Positions 12,567 to 22,209 of a DNA stretch of 64,000 bases are shown in pieces (position 1 is the stretch's first letter; each line of letters begins with the position of its first letter). The position numbers and the translations under genes are program-made. This DNA is from an uncultured Flavobacteriaceae bacterium (GTDB lineage Bacteria; Bacteroidota; Bacteroidia; Flavobacteriales; Flavobacteriaceae): assembly GCA_905181615.1 (NCBI GenBank), contig CAJIYH010000006.1, positions 165,001-229,000 of the forward strand. The letters run 5' to 3'. The notes under the pieces are model-generated. The model saw only the letters and a list, made by a program, of their open reading frames with translations, was not told the DNA's origin and searched no databases.

Positions 12567-13400
12567 TTATTTGGATTTTGGAATAATCAGTTCTTGACCT
12601 TTATAAATGGTGTTGTTTTCTAGTTTGTTTTCTTTAACTATATCATCAACCGAAATACTGTATTTGCGAGCAATGGAATATAACGTATCACCCACCTCAA
12701 CGCGGTGAATGTTATTCTTTTTGTTCTTCGAAATTACAGTATCTATTTTTTCGTTCTTTACAATTTTTGCTCCTTTCTTAGAATCGTACTTGTAGAGCTT
12801 GTAGCGCTCAATAATACTGATGATCTTTTTTGGATACTTTGGGTCTGTTGCATAACCTGCTTTTTTGAGTCCTTTTGCCCAGGCTATGTAGTCTTTTTTA
12901 TTTAGCTTAAATAAAAAAGCGTACCGCTGTCTTCCACTTAAAAAAACAGAATGATCTCGGTAAGATTCAGCGGGATCATCGTAGGTTCTAAAACACTCGC
13001 CCTTTGCATCGTCGTCGTAATACATTTTTCCTCCATTCCATCCGCGATGGCATTTGATGCCAAAATGGTTATTTCCCTCTACAGCGAGCCTTCCGAAGCC
13101 AACACCAGATTCTAGAATTCCTTGAGCTAAAGTAATGCTGGCTGGAATTTGGAACTGGCGCATTTCGTCTTGAGCTATGGGTGCAAATTTATCTATATAA
13201 GCTTGTACTTTTTGTTCTTGCGAAAGCTGAACTACTTCAATGGGTTTTTTGACAATTACTTTTTCTTTAACAACAACGACCGCTTCTTTTTTGGGAATAA
13301 CCTCAGGGGCTACTTCATTTGTCTTTGGACGAATGGTTTTGGTAACGCTGCAGCTCAATATAAAAATTGAAATTAGGCTAAGTGCTGTTTTCTTTAACAT
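12567..13400 (-). CDS. LysM-containing glucosaminidase lipoprotein
   Basis: A 277-residue predicted lipoprotein that probably cleaves peptidoglycan. The ATG at 13400 begins a signal with lipobox SIFILSC. Residues 95-215 form a mannosyl-glycoprotein endo-beta-N-acetylglucosaminidase-type domain with the catalytic Glu in AQGILESGVG and the NNHFGIKC motif. A single LysM domain (HRVEVGDTLYSIARKYS, about 232-275) ends the protein. A longer frame to 13502 lies inside the upstream gene and lacks a signal peptide. The first 7 bp overlap the 3' end of the upstream PLP enzyme, so the two are co-transcribed with hemL. Confidence 0.92.
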   Translation of the reverse strand: MLKKTALSLISIFILSCSVTKTIRPKTNEVAPEVIPKKEAVVVVKEKVIVKKPIEVVQLSQEQKVQAYIDKFAPIAQDEMRQFQIPASITLAQGILESGVGFGRLAVEGNNHFGIKCHRGWNGGKMYYDDDAKGECFRTYDDPAESYRDHSVFLSGRQRYAFLFKLNKKDYIAWAKGLKKAGYATDPKYPKKIISIIERYKLYKYDSKKGAKIVKNEKIDTVISKNKKNNIHRVEVGDTLYSIARKYSISVDDIVKENKLENNTIYKGQELIIPKSK

Positions 13401-14302
13401 TGAATTGTTTCCTTTCCTTGAAGTGCAAGTCGTTGGTTTGCTCCTTGAATTCCTTGTATTCCTCCCGTGTGTATTACTAGGATATTGTTGCCCCAACGCC
13501 ATTGCTTATTTTTTATGAGTGTAAAAATACCAAAAACCATTTTGCCCGTGTATAAGGGATCCAAAAGAATTTTATGTTTTTTATAAAAATAGTTAATGAA
13601 TGCAATTAATTCAGGAGGGAAATTGCCATAGCCACCATAATCAAAGTCGTAAACCAGTTCTCCGTTTTGATTTGAATTCGTATAACTTCGGATTTTTTCT
13701 TCTAAAGAAGAATCTGAAACAGCCACAAAACCCACCACCTCTTTTTTAGGAGCAGCATTTATTAGTCCTGCAAAAGTACCTCCTGTTCCTACGGAGCAAC
13801 AAACAGTGGTAAACGCATGGTCGTCTGGGGTAATGATCTCTGTGCATCCCTGAACAGCCAACTCATTGGTTCCGCCTTCTGGAATAATATAGGTCTTTTG
13901 ATGGCTTTCTAAAAAGGATGTAAAAAGTGGTCCGTTTTCTTTTAAGCTATAGTCTGTTCGAGAAACAAAATGCAATTGCATTCCTTGATCTTCGCAAAAT
14001 TTTAAGGTTGGATTTCTTTTCTTGGATTCCAATTCTTCCCCCCGAACAAAACCATGAGTTGCTAAATTCATTTTTGCTCCAGCAGCTGCTGTTGCAGAAA
14101 GATGATTGGAATAAGCTCCGCCGAAAGTAACTAAACCTTTTGCATTTTGACGCAACGCTTCTTGGATGTTATATTTTAGTTTTCTAAATTTATTTCCGGA
14201 AACCTGCGGATGAATAAGGTCTTCTCTTTTTATTGTAATCGAAAACCCGTTAATTTGTGTAACGAATTGATTTGGAGTGTTAGAAGTATTCTCAAAAAAC
14301 AT
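13394..14302 (-). CDS. ACC deaminase / D-cysteine desulfhydrase-like PLP enzyme
   Basis: A 302-residue fold-type II PLP enzyme. Visible features are the PLP lysine in SGNKFRKLKYN (about 36-46), the substrate-site run FGGAYSNHLSATAAAG, and the phosphate-binding glycine loop GTGGTFAGL near 173. The family includes 1-aminocyclopropane-1-carboxylate deaminase and D-cysteine desulfhydrase, and residue-level assignment between them is not possible by eye. It is first gene of the operon with the glucosaminidase and hemL, and it is divergent from the small DUF5522 gene. Confidence 0.85.
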   Translation of the reverse strand: MFFENTSNTPNQFVTQINGFSITIKREDLIHPQVSGNKFRKLKYNIQEALRQNAKGLVTFGGAYSNHLSATAAAGAKMNLATHGFVRGEELESKKRNPTLKFCEDQGMQLHFVSRTDYSLKENGPLFTSFLESHQKTYIIPEGGTNELAVQGCTEIITPDDHAFTTVCCSVGTGGTFAGLINAAPKKEVVGFVAVSDSSLEEKIRSYTNSNQNGELVYDFDYGGYGNFPPELIAFINYFYKKHKILLDPLYTGKMVFGIFTLIKNKQWRWGNNILVIHTGGIQGIQGANQRLALQGKETIQC

Positions 14303-14357
14303 AGGTTAATTTCTTCTACTAAATTAATCCATTTCATAACAGTAAACTAAAAAAATC

Positions 14358-14507
14358 ATGTTAGAAGGAAAAGAATTAGCCGCGGATGATTTTTATATGT
14401 CTCCAGAAGGGTATAAGGTTTTTACCGAACAATACCACCGCAAAAGAGGGTATTGCTGTTTAAGCGGATGCAAGCATTGTCCTTATGATTTTAAAAATAA
14501 AAAATAA
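14358..14507 (+). CDS. DUF5522-like small cysteine-rich protein
   Basis: A 49-residue open frame with ATG at 14358 and TAA at 14505. It contains PEGYKVFTEQYHRKRGYCC followed by LSGCKHCPYDF, giving a C-C-x3-C-x2-C cysteine cluster of the DUF5522 type (CCxSGCxHCPY). Four cysteines and a histidine in 9 residues suggest metal or Fe-S binding, which is inference. It is divergent from the PLP enzyme (56-bp gap) and 49 bp before the DUF4136 gene. Confidence 0.8.
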   Translation: MLEGKELAADDFYMSPEGYKVFTEQYHRKRGYCCLSGCKHCPYDFKNKK

Positions 14508-14556
14508 TAGAGGCATGATTATTGCAATTTACAAGTAAAAACTAAAATTATACTTT

Positions 14557-15090
14557 ATGAAAAACCTCCTTTTAACAACCCTTTGCTTAGCCTTATTGAG
14601 CTGCGGAAGCGTTCGAGTATATAGTGATCATGACACAACTGTTGATTTCGATTCCTACAAAACATACGCTTTTTTTAAGCCTGGAATTGATGAAGTAGAA
14701 ATTTCTGATTTAGACAAAAAAAGAATTCTCAAGGCAATCGAATCTGTACTGGATGCAAAACAACTTACCAAATCTGAAACTCCTGATTTGCTAATTAACT
14801 TAGCTGTTAAATCTTCGAATGAAGTATTCATCAATCAAAACAATAACATGATGGGTTTCGGTTTTGGATACGGTTGGGGATGGGGATGGCCTTATAACAA
14901 TAATATTGCTCGAGTAAGTTCTCAAACAAACGGGATGTTGTTTATTGATTTGATAGACACAAAAACCAAACAACTGGTTTGGCAGGGAAAAGGAAAAGGG
15001 TTCATTAGTGAGTACACAAAAAAAAGAACGGAAAGAATTCAACTTTTTGTTAGTGAAATCCTAAAAAACTACCCTCCAAACAAAGAATAA
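14557..15090 (+). CDS. DUF4136 lipoprotein
   Basis: A 177-residue predicted lipoprotein with signal MKNLLLTTLCLALLSCGS. The mature part begins with the DUF4136 pattern: VDFDSYKTYAFFKPG, then an ILKAIESVLDAKQL helix, a G/W/Y-rich loop (GFGFGYGWGWGWPY, about residues 99-112), and a closing strand GMLFIDLIDTKTKQLVWQGKGKG. The function of the family is unknown, and it is probably anchored to a periplasmic face of a membrane. It precedes the SulP gene by about 87 bp, but that gene has its own -7 box. Confidence 0.88.
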   Translation: MKNLLLTTLCLALLSCGSVRVYSDHDTTVDFDSYKTYAFFKPGIDEVEISDLDKKRILKAIESVLDAKQLTKSETPDLLINLAVKSSNEVFINQNNNMMGFGFGYGWGWGWPYNNNIARVSSQTNGMLFIDLIDTKTKQLVWQGKGKGFISEYTKKRTERIQLFVSEILKNYPPNKE

Positions 15091-15144
15091 ATTTAAGTAA
15101 GTTCGAAGTTTCTAATCGGAGCATGCTCCTGTGAAGTAAATGGT

Positions 15145-15152
15145 TATATTTG
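15145..15152 (+). promoter_or_regulatory. candidate -7 element of the SulP gene
   Basis: TATATTTG matches TAnnTTTG. It is 25 bp before the TTG at 15177 and overlaps the alternative TTG at 15150. This argues that translation starts at 15177. No good -33 TTG is seen at the expected spacing. Confidence 0.4.
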
Positions 15153-15176
15153 CGCCTTTGTAAAAAACTCCATACT

Positions 15177-16790
15177 TTGAAAAAACTATTTAAAAACTTC
15201 ACCCAAAACCCTAAAAACGACATCCTTTCTGGATTAACAGTTGCACTTGCATTGGTTCCAGAGGCTGTTGCCTTTGCTTTCATTGCTGGGATCGATCCAC
15301 TTGTTGGGCTTTATGGGGCTTTTATGATGGGAATTGTTACCGCTATTTTTGGAGGGCGCCCTGGAATGATTTCTGGAGCAACAGGAGCCATGGCGGTTGT
15401 AATGGTACATATGATTCAACAAGGAAATCAAGTTGGTAATACACTCGCCCAACCCATTGAAAATTTAGGATTACATTGGCTTTTTATTACCCTACTTATT
15501 GTTGGAGTAATTCAAGCTGCAGCTGGGCTATTTAAATTAGGGAAATTTGTTCGTTTAATTCCACATTCTGTAATGATGGGATTTGTAAACGGATTGGCAA
15601 TCGTAATCTTCTTATCGCAATTGGGCTTATTTCAAAAAACAACCTCTGCGGGTACAGAATGGATTCAGGATTCCGAATTATACACCATGCTTGCTCTTGT
15701 AGCAATGACTATGGCAATCATGTACTTTTTGCCTAAAATAACAACTAAAGTCCCTGCAGCGCTAGTAGCAATTGTAGGTGTTGCTTTGGTTACTATTCTT
15801 GGGGGAATTGACGTTTCTACGGTGGGTTCATTTATTAAAGACGGAGGCGGAGAAGGACTACAAGGTGGACTTCCCGTTTTTCAAGGACAAATTTTTGAGT
15901 TATTATATACACTAGAAGGACATTGGGGACTCATCCTACCTACAGCTTTTTTACTTGCAGCAGTTGGTCTTATTGAATCTTTAATGACTCTGAACCTTGT
16001 TGACGAAATAACGCAAAGTCGTGGAAGTGGAAACAGAGAGTGTTTGGCTCAAGGAGGCGCAAACTTCTTAAACGGCCTTTTTGGAGGAATGGGTGGATGT
16101 GCCATGATTGGCCAATCCATTATCAATGTTAACTCGGGGGGACGTGGTCGCCTTTCAGGAATTGTTGCCGCACTTTCTCTGCTGATATTCATTCTTTTTG
16201 GATCAAGTATAATTGAATTAATTCCAATTGCTGCATTGGTTGGGGTAATGTTTATGGTGGTTATCGGAACCTTTGCGTGGAGTAGTTTTAGAATTATAAG
16301 AAAGATTCCAAAATCCGATGCTTTTGTTCTCATCACTGTTTCTGCCATTACAGTATGGCAAGATTTAGCAATTGCTGTTATCGCAGGTGTTATTATCTCT
16401 GCGCTTGTTTTTGCATGGGAAAATGCTACCATGATTAGAGCTCGTAAAAGAATCAAAGAAGACGGTACTAAAGTATATGAGATATGGGGACCATTGTTTT
16501 TCGGATCCATTCAAAATTTCAGTTCTAAATTTGATATTCCCGAAGACCCTGAAAAAATTGAAATTGACTTTATTGAGTCTCGCGTAAGTGATCATTCGGG
16601 TATTGAAGCAATCGAAAACTTAATTCAGAAGTACGAAAAACTAAACAAGGAAGTTAAATTAACGCACCTTAGTCCAGAATGTAAAATCCTACTTCTAAAA
16701 GCCAATCCTTCTTTTGACAAAAACATAAAAGCTTCGATAGACGATCCACGATACTATGTGGTTACCGATCTAGTTGATCGAGAAATATAA
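15177..16790 (+). CDS. SulP family anion transporter with STAS domain
   Basis: A 537-residue inner-membrane protein with about 12 hydrophobic segments. The SulP N-terminal signature is DILSGLTVALALVPEAVAFA, followed by GLYGAFMMGIVTAIFGGRPGMISGATGA. The C-terminal 100 residues (from FGSIQNFSSKFD onward) form a cytoplasmic STAS domain. It carries sulfate, bicarbonate or another anion, and the substrate cannot be read from the sequence. I choose the TTG at 15177 because the candidate promoter box overlaps the earlier TTG. There is no ATG near the conserved N-terminus. It is convergent with alaS, 10 bp apart. Confidence 0.9.
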   Translation: MKKLFKNFTQNPKNDILSGLTVALALVPEAVAFAFIAGIDPLVGLYGAFMMGIVTAIFGGRPGMISGATGAMAVVMVHMIQQGNQVGNTLAQPIENLGLHWLFITLLIVGVIQAAAGLFKLGKFVRLIPHSVMMGFVNGLAIVIFLSQLGLFQKTTSAGTEWIQDSELYTMLALVAMTMAIMYFLPKITTKVPAALVAIVGVALVTILGGIDVSTVGSFIKDGGGEGLQGGLPVFQGQIFELLYTLEGHWGLILPTAFLLAAVGLIESLMTLNLVDEITQSRGSGNRECLAQGGANFLNGLFGGMGGCAMIGQSIINVNSGGRGRLSGIVAALSLLIFILFGSSIIELIPIAALVGVMFMVVIGTFAWSSFRIIRKIPKSDAFVLITVSAITVWQDLAIAVIAGVIISALVFAWENATMIRARKRIKEDGTKVYEIWGPLFFGSIQNFSSKFDIPEDPEKIEIDFIESRVSDHSGIEAIENLIQKYEKLNKEVKLTHLSPECKILLLKANPSFDKNIKASIDDPRYYVVTDLVDREI

Positions 16791-16800
16791 AGCATTAAAC

Positions 16801-19413
16801 TTATTCTATAAAACTTGCTGCTGCTGCTAATACTGCTGAAATACCATCTGTATTTTTTCCACCTGCTGTCGCAAAAAACGGTTGTCCACCACCTCCACCT
16901 TGGATGTGCTTTCCTAAATCCTTAACAACAGCTCCTGCATTAAGCAAACGCTCGGCAACCAGTTCTTTTGATATGTAACAGCTGATCACAGGCTTGCCTC
17001 CCTTACGAGTAACCAAAACAAGGAATGTGTTGTTCTTACCTTGACCCAACTCAAAAGCCAAATCTTTAATTGCTGGAGGTGTAAGATCGACTTCAGCAGC
17101 TAAAAAATCAATGCCATTTACAGATTTAAGTTGCGATTGAAGCTCTTGCTTTACAGCTTGAATTTGAAGCTTTGAAAGTTTTTCTATTTCTTTCTTTAAA
17201 AGTGCATTCTCAGCTTGTAAACTAATGATGGCTTTAATGGGATCTTGAGGGTGCTTTAAGTTTATATTAATGTGGTTTAGTGTAGCTTCTTGACTTTCAA
17301 AGTAAGCCTGAACTGCTTCTCCAGTAATTGCTTCTATTCTTCTTATACCTGAAGCGACTGCACTTTCCGAAACAATTTTAAAGTGCCAAATATCGGCAGT
17401 GTTCTTAACGTGAGTTCCCCCACACAATTCAATCGATTCTCCAAAGCGAATTGTTCGAACCGAATCGCCGTATTTCTCTCCAAACAATGCCATTGCTCCA
17501 GAGGCCATTGCTTCTGCCACGGGAACTGATCTGTTTTCCTCTAGAACTAAGTTTTCGTTAATGCGTGCATTTACAAAAGCTTCGACTGCTTTAATTTTAT
17601 CTACAGATAGTTTTGCAAAATGGGAAAAATCGAAACGTAAATTAGCTCCATGAACCATAGATCCTTTTTGCTCAACATGAGTCCCTAAAACAGTCCTAAG
17701 CGCCTGATGCATTAAGTGGGTTGCTGAGTGGTTGCATTCTGAACGAAAACGCTCTTTAGCATCCACCTTAGCTATAAATGTGTTTTGTGTATTTTTGGGA
17801 AGCGTTTTTGTAAAATGAATAATCAAGTTGTTTTCTTTCTTGGTGTCTTCGATGGTAATTATGTCTCCATCGGAGCCAAGTAAAATTCCAGAGTCTCCAA
17901 CTTGCCCTCCCCCTTCTGGGTAAAATGGAGTTGCATTGAATACCAGCTGAAATTGTTCTCCTGATTTAACGGAATTAATTTTTCTGTAGCGAACCAATTT
18001 TACAGAATGCTCCAAATCATCGTACCCTACAAAGCCTGTGATTGGCATGTCGTTAATTTCTGTCCAATCTTCAGCACTAGAACTGGAAGCTGCTCGAGAA
18101 CGACTCTTTTGGACTGCCATTGCTTTTTCGAATCCAGCTTCATCAACGCCAAATCCTTTTTCTCTGGCAATCAAAGCCGTTAAATCAAGTGGAAATCCAT
18201 AGGTGTCATACAATTCAAACACTTGTTCTCCTTTGAGCGTATTGCCTTTAGTTTTAGATATTAAATCATCTAACAACAAAAGTCCTTGATTTAGTGTTTT
18301 TAAGAACGAAACTTCTTCTTCACGGATTACATTTTTAGCTAATTCTTTTTGAGCTTTTAATTCTGGGAAAACAGCTCCCATTTGAGTTTCTAAAGTCTCT
18401 ACAAGTCCGAATATAAAGGGTTCTTTGAGATCTAAAAAAGTATATCCATAGCGTATGGCTCTTCTTAATATTCTTCTAATTACATATCCTGCCCCCGTAT
18501 TACTTGGCAATTGACCATCGGCAACAGCAAAAAACACTGTTCGAGCGTGATCAGCTATAACACGCATCGCACGATCTGTTGTTTCTTCTTTGCCGTAAAC
18601 TAGATTTGTTTTTACTTCTATCTTACTAATTAATGGGGTAAAAACATCCGTATCGTAATTCGAAGTCTTGTTCTGCAAAACCATGCATAACCGCTCAAAA
18701 CCCATACCTGTATCAACATGTTGTTCAGGGAGTTTTTCTAAACTTCCATCTGCTTTTCGGTTGAATTCAATAAAAACCAAATTCCATACCTCAACTACTT
18801 GAGGGTGATCCCTATTCACTAATGAAGCGCCAGAAATGGCTTTCTTCTCTTCAGTAGATCGCATATCAACATGAATTTCTGAACAAGGCCCACAGGGTCC
18901 TTGATCTCCCATTTCCCAAAAATTGTCATGTTTGTTACCCAAAAGGATTTGGTCTTCTGGAAGTATTTTTTTCCAAAAGTCATAAGCCTCCGTATCTTTT
19001 GACAAACCATCGCCTTGATGCCCTTCAAAAATAGTTACATAAAGTATCGAGGGATCAATTTTATAAACATCAACTAGTAATTCCCATGCCCAGGCTATAG
19101 CTTCTTCTTTAAAATAATCGCCAAAACTCCAATTACCTAACATTTCGAAGAATGTATGATGGTAAGTATCAATCCCAACTTCTTCTAAATCGTTGTGTTT
19201 TCCTGAAACTCGTAAACATTTTTGGGTATCAGCTACACGAACATTCTTAGAAATACTGTTTCCTAAGAAAAATTCTTTAAACTGATTCATCCCAGCATTA
19301 GTAAACATTAGCGTAGGGTCATTCTTAACAACCATAGGGGCTGAGGGGACGATTTTATGTGTTTTAGAAGCAAAAAAATCTAGAAATTGTTGTCGTACTT
19401 CAGCTGATTTCAT
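16801..19413 (-). CDS. alaS: alanyl-tRNA synthetase
   Basis: An 870-residue AlaRS that charges tRNA-Ala and edits Ser and Gly mischarging. The class II core begins with [20 protein letters not shown] and includes [20 protein letters not shown]. The editing domain is complete, with [12 protein letters not shown] (zinc-binding HxxxH) and CGGTHV. The C-Ala domain ends with [18 protein letters not shown], the usual glycine-rich loop. Length is normal. It is divergent from the M23 peptidase gene. Confidence 0.97.
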   Translation of the reverse strand: MKSAEVRQQFLDFFASKTHKIVPSAPMVVKNDPTLMFTNAGMNQFKEFFLGNSISKNVRVADTQKCLRVSGKHNDLEEVGIDTYHHTFFEMLGNWSFGDYFKEEAIAWAWELLVDVYKIDPSILYVTIFEGHQGDGLSKDTEAYDFWKKILPEDQILLGNKHDNFWEMGDQGPCGPCSEIHVDMRSTEEKKAISGASLVNRDHPQVVEVWNLVFIEFNRKADGSLEKLPEQHVDTGMGFERLCMVLQNKTSNYDTDVFTPLISKIEVKTNLVYGKEETTDRAMRVIADHARTVFFAVADGQLPSNTGAGYVIRRILRRAIRYGYTFLDLKEPFIFGLVETLETQMGAVFPELKAQKELAKNVIREEEVSFLKTLNQGLLLLDDLISKTKGNTLKGEQVFELYDTYGFPLDLTALIAREKGFGVDEAGFEKAMAVQKSRSRAASSSSAEDWTEINDMPITGFVGYDDLEHSVKLVRYRKINSVKSGEQFQLVFNATPFYPEGGGQVGDSGILLGSDGDIITIEDTKKENNLIIHFTKTLPKNTQNTFIAKVDAKERFRSECNHSATHLMHQALRTVLGTHVEQKGSMVHGANLRFDFSHFAKLSVDKIKAVEAFVNARINENLVLEENRSVPVAEAMASGAMALFGEKYGDSVRTIRFGESIELCGGTHVKNTADIWHFKIVSESAVASGIRRIEAITGEAVQAYFESQEATLNHININLKHPQDPIKAIISLQAENALLKKEIEKLSKLQIQAVKQELQSQLKSVNGIDFLAAEVDLTPPAIKDLAFELGQGKNNTFLVLVTRKGGKPVISCYISKELVAERLLNAGAVVKDLGKHIQGGGGGQPFFATAGGKNTDGISAVLAAAASFIE

Positions 19414-19432
19414 TTAATAGTAATTTTATGGG

Positions 19433-19463
19433 TTTAAACAAATTATAAAATTTGCTATATTTG
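19433..19463 (+). promoter_or_regulatory. candidate promoter of the M23 peptidase gene
   Basis: TATATTTG at 19456-19463 matches the Bacteroidetes -7 box. TTTA at 19433-19436 lies 19 nt upstream and differs by one base from TTTG. The box is 56 bp before the M23 peptidase ATG. Confidence 0.45.
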
Positions 19464-19518
19464 TATATCGTTACATTTCTATATGCAAAAGAAATGAAAA
19501 TTTACAAGAAAATTGTTC

Positions 19519-20496
19519 ATGGCAAAGGTTAAATATTACTACGACTCCGAAACGCTTTCTTATAGACCAATTCCTTCTAGCAAAAGACTGAAAATTTCTA
19601 ACCTTTTTCTTTTTCTAATTTCTTCCTTATTATTCGGTGTTATTGGCTTGTTTACACTTTTAAATACAGAAGTGATCAAAACACCAAAAGAAATACTTCA
19701 AGAACGTGAATTAAATAATTACGAATTACAATTTGACTTACTCGGCCGCAGAATTGAACAAATGCAGGATGTATTGTCAAACATCGAAGAACGTGACAAC
19801 GATATTTATCGAATCTATTTTGAAGCCAGCCCGATCCCTAAGGAGCAGCGAAGAGCAGGTTTTGGTGGTGTAAATAGATATAATGATCTAGAAGGCTATA
19901 ACAGCTCAGAAATGATCATCAATACAACAAAACAGATAGACATCTTATCCAAGATGCTGGTTGTACAATCCAACTCACTAGAAGAAATTCAAGAATTAGC
20001 TGAACGTAAAGAAGAACTACTTGCAGCTATACCGTCTATACAGCCTGTTCGAAAAGAAGATTTAAAACGTATGGCATCTGGTTTTGGATGGCGTATTGAT
20101 CCGTTTACCAAATCACGCAAAAAACACTATGGAATGGATTTTTCTGCTGTTCGTGGAACTCCTATATATGCAACAGGCGACGGAAAAATTGCTCGAGCAG
20201 ATAACCGTGCCTCTGGATATGGAAATCACATTCGAGTTGATCATGGATTTGGTTATGTAAGTTTGTATGCTCATCTAAACAAATACAACGTTAAAAAAGG
20301 ACAAAAAGTAAAACGCGGAGACATTATTGGCTATGTAGGAAATACGGGACGTTCTGTTGCTTCGCATTTACACTACGAAATTTTTAAAGATGGTAAAAAG
20401 ATCAATCCCTTAAACTTCTATTACGGAAATCTAAGTTCCGCAGAATTTGATGCACTCCTCGCTCAAGCCTCACAAGAGAATCAATCTTTCGATTAG
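19519..20496 (+). CDS. M23 family metallopeptidase (membrane-anchored)
   Basis: A 325-residue inner-membrane protein. The ATG at 19519 (MAKVKYYYDSETLSYR) is preferred to a TTG 6 bp upstream. One transmembrane segment (about 30-50, LFLFLISSLLFGVIGLFTLL) is followed by a helical region and a C-terminal LytM/M23 domain. Zinc ligands are visible in HYGMD (H and D) and in HLHYE. The domain cleaves peptidoglycan cross-links or regulates amidases. A MerR gene follows after 3 bp. This pair after alaS is a common flavobacterial arrangement. Confidence 0.92.
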   Translation: MAKVKYYYDSETLSYRPIPSSKRLKISNLFLFLISSLLFGVIGLFTLLNTEVIKTPKEILQERELNNYELQFDLLGRRIEQMQDVLSNIEERDNDIYRIYFEASPIPKEQRRAGFGGVNRYNDLEGYNSSEMIINTTKQIDILSKMLVVQSNSLEEIQELAERKEELLAAIPSIQPVRKEDLKRMASGFGWRIDPFTKSRKKHYGMDFSAVRGTPIYATGDGKIARADNRASGYGNHIRVDHGFGYVSLYAHLNKYNVKKGQKVKRGDIIGYVGNTGRSVASHLHYEIFKDGKKINPLNFYYGNLSSAEFDALLAQASQENQSFD

Positions 20497-20499
20497 GTC

Positions 20500-20829
20500 A
20501 TGGAAATCGATCTACCTGAAAAAAGATATTATACCATAGGAGAAGTTGCCAAAGCTTTTGCAGTAAACACTTCGTTGTTACGCTACTGGGAAAAAGAATT
20601 TAAAGAAATTCAACCAAAAAAAAAATCTAATGGGGTTCGTAAGTATACACCTACAGATCTAAAAAATATTAAACTCATCTTTCATCTTCTAAAAGAAAAA
20701 GGGATGACTATTGAAGGTGCGAAAAAACAATTAAAAGTTTCCAAATCTTCTGAAGAAACCAAAATGGATGTTCTAAAGAAGTTAGAACAAATTAAGAAAG
20801 AGCTAGAAAGCTTACGCGATAATTTGTAG
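20500..20829 (+). CDS. MerR family transcriptional regulator
   Basis: A 109-residue cytoplasmic regulator with an N-terminal winged helix-turn-helix (YYTIGEVAKAFAVNTSLLRYWEKEF; residues about 10-34) and the MerR wing with RKYTPTDLKNIKLI. A short C-terminal helix follows (about 80-109). There is no effector domain with cysteines, so metal sensing is unlikely. Start 3 bp after the M23 stop suggests co-transcription. The target is unknown. Confidence 0.9.
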   Translation: MEIDLPEKRYYTIGEVAKAFAVNTSLLRYWEKEFKEIQPKKKSNGVRKYTPTDLKNIKLIFHLLKEKGMTIEGAKKQLKVSKSSEETKMDVLKKLEQIKKELESLRDNL

Positions 20830-20831
20830 CT

Positions 20832-22136
20832 TTATTTTTTTCTAAAAAACAAGGTGATTGGAATTCCATTAAAGTCAAAAATTTCACGCATTTGATTCTC
20901 TAAAAAACGTTTATACGGCTCCTTTACATACTGTGGTAAATTACAAAAAAACGCAAACTGAGGATGCGCAGTAGGCAACTGTGTACAGAACTTTATCTTA
21001 ACGTGTTTCCCTTTATACGCAGGGGGTGGTTTTTGCTCTATAACCGGTAAAAGAATGTCGTTCAGCTTTCGAGTTGGTACGCGATTACTTCTGTTTTTAA
21101 ATACATCTACAGCAGTTTCAATTGCTTTAAATATTCTTTGCTTTGAAATCGAAGAAACAAAAACAATAGGAACATCTACAAAAGGCGCAGTTTCCGCACG
21201 AATTTTTTCTTCAAATGCCTTAGTCGTTTTGTGGTCTTTTTCTACTAAATCCCATTTATTAACCAGGATTACAATTCCTTTATTATTTCGGTGGGCTAGC
21301 CAAAAGATATTTTGAACCTGTCCATCAAAACCACGAGTTGCATCTACAACCAAAATACAAACATCACAATGTTCAATTGCTCGAACAGATCGCATCACTG
21401 AATAAAACTCAATATCTTCTTTAACTTTAGCTTTACGTCGTATACCAGCTGTATCGATCAGGTTAAATTCAAATCCAAACCTATTGTAGCGTGTGTCAAT
21501 ACTGTCACGAGTTGTTCCTGCTATGTCGGTTACAATATAACGGTCTTCTCCAATCAGTGAGTTTATGAATGATGATTTTCCTGCGTTAGGACGACCTACT
21601 ACTGCAAATCTTGGAACATCTGCATCGTTTGATTCGGTTTCTTCGGGTAATGCTTTTACTAAATCATCTAACAACTCTCCTGAACCACCACCATTGTTCC
21701 CTGAAATAGGATACACTTTATCAAAACCTAAACTATAAAACTCAACAGCACCGTCTTGACGCATGGCGTTATCTACTTTATTTACAGCAAGAAAAACAGG
21801 CTTACGAGAACGTCGGAGTAAATGAGCTACTTCTTCATCCATTCCTGTTACACCAGTTTCGACCTCAACCATAAAAATGATAGCATCAGCTTCTTCAATA
21901 GCAAGTTCTACTTGTTTGTCAATTTCTTTTTCAAAAACATCATCGCTACCCACAACGTAACCTCCGGTATCGATTAACGAAAAATCTCTTCCGTTCCAAT
22001 CTGTTTTTCCGTAATGGCGGTCTCGAGTTACCCCGCTAACAGCATCAACAATTGCCTCTCTTTTTTGAATCATTCGATTAAAAAAAGTCGATTTCCCAAC
22101 ATTGGGTCTTCCCACTATAGCTACAATTGCGCTCAT
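20832..22136 (-). CDS. der: ribosome-associated GTPase Der (EngA)
   Basis: A 434-residue protein with two tandem GTPase domains and a C-terminal KH-like domain, required for 50S maturation. The first P-loop is GRPNVGKS at residues 8-15. The second is GRPNAGKS near residue 181, followed by DTAGIRRKAKVKEDIEFYS and NKWD. A minus-strand TATTTTTG (22156-22163) upstream could be its -7 box. It is convergent with the MerR gene, with a 2-bp gap. Confidence 0.97.
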   Translation of the reverse strand: MSAIVAIVGRPNVGKSTFFNRMIQKREAIVDAVSGVTRDRHYGKTDWNGRDFSLIDTGGYVVGSDDVFEKEIDKQVELAIEEADAIIFMVEVETGVTGMDEEVAHLLRRSRKPVFLAVNKVDNAMRQDGAVEFYSLGFDKVYPISGNNGGGSGELLDDLVKALPEETESNDADVPRFAVVGRPNAGKSSFINSLIGEDRYIVTDIAGTTRDSIDTRYNRFGFEFNLIDTAGIRRKAKVKEDIEFYSVMRSVRAIEHCDVCILVVDATRGFDGQVQNIFWLAHRNNKGIVILVNKWDLVEKDHKTTKAFEEKIRAETAPFVDVPIVFVSSISKQRIFKAIETAVDVFKNRSNRVPTRKLNDILLPVIEQKPPPAYKGKHVKIKFCTQLPTAHPQFAFFCNLPQYVKEPYKRFLENQMREIFDFNGIPITLFFRKK

Positions 22137-22209
22137 TTATAATATTTTAGATTTGCAAAAATAACCTTTTTGCAAGGATAAATGGGTGTTTATTTAAACG
22201 GAATCCTTT

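Noticed and set aside
16049-16510. 153-codon minus-strand frame
   Set aside because: It is opposite the SulP gene, whose frame has clear motifs; the antisense product is low complexity.
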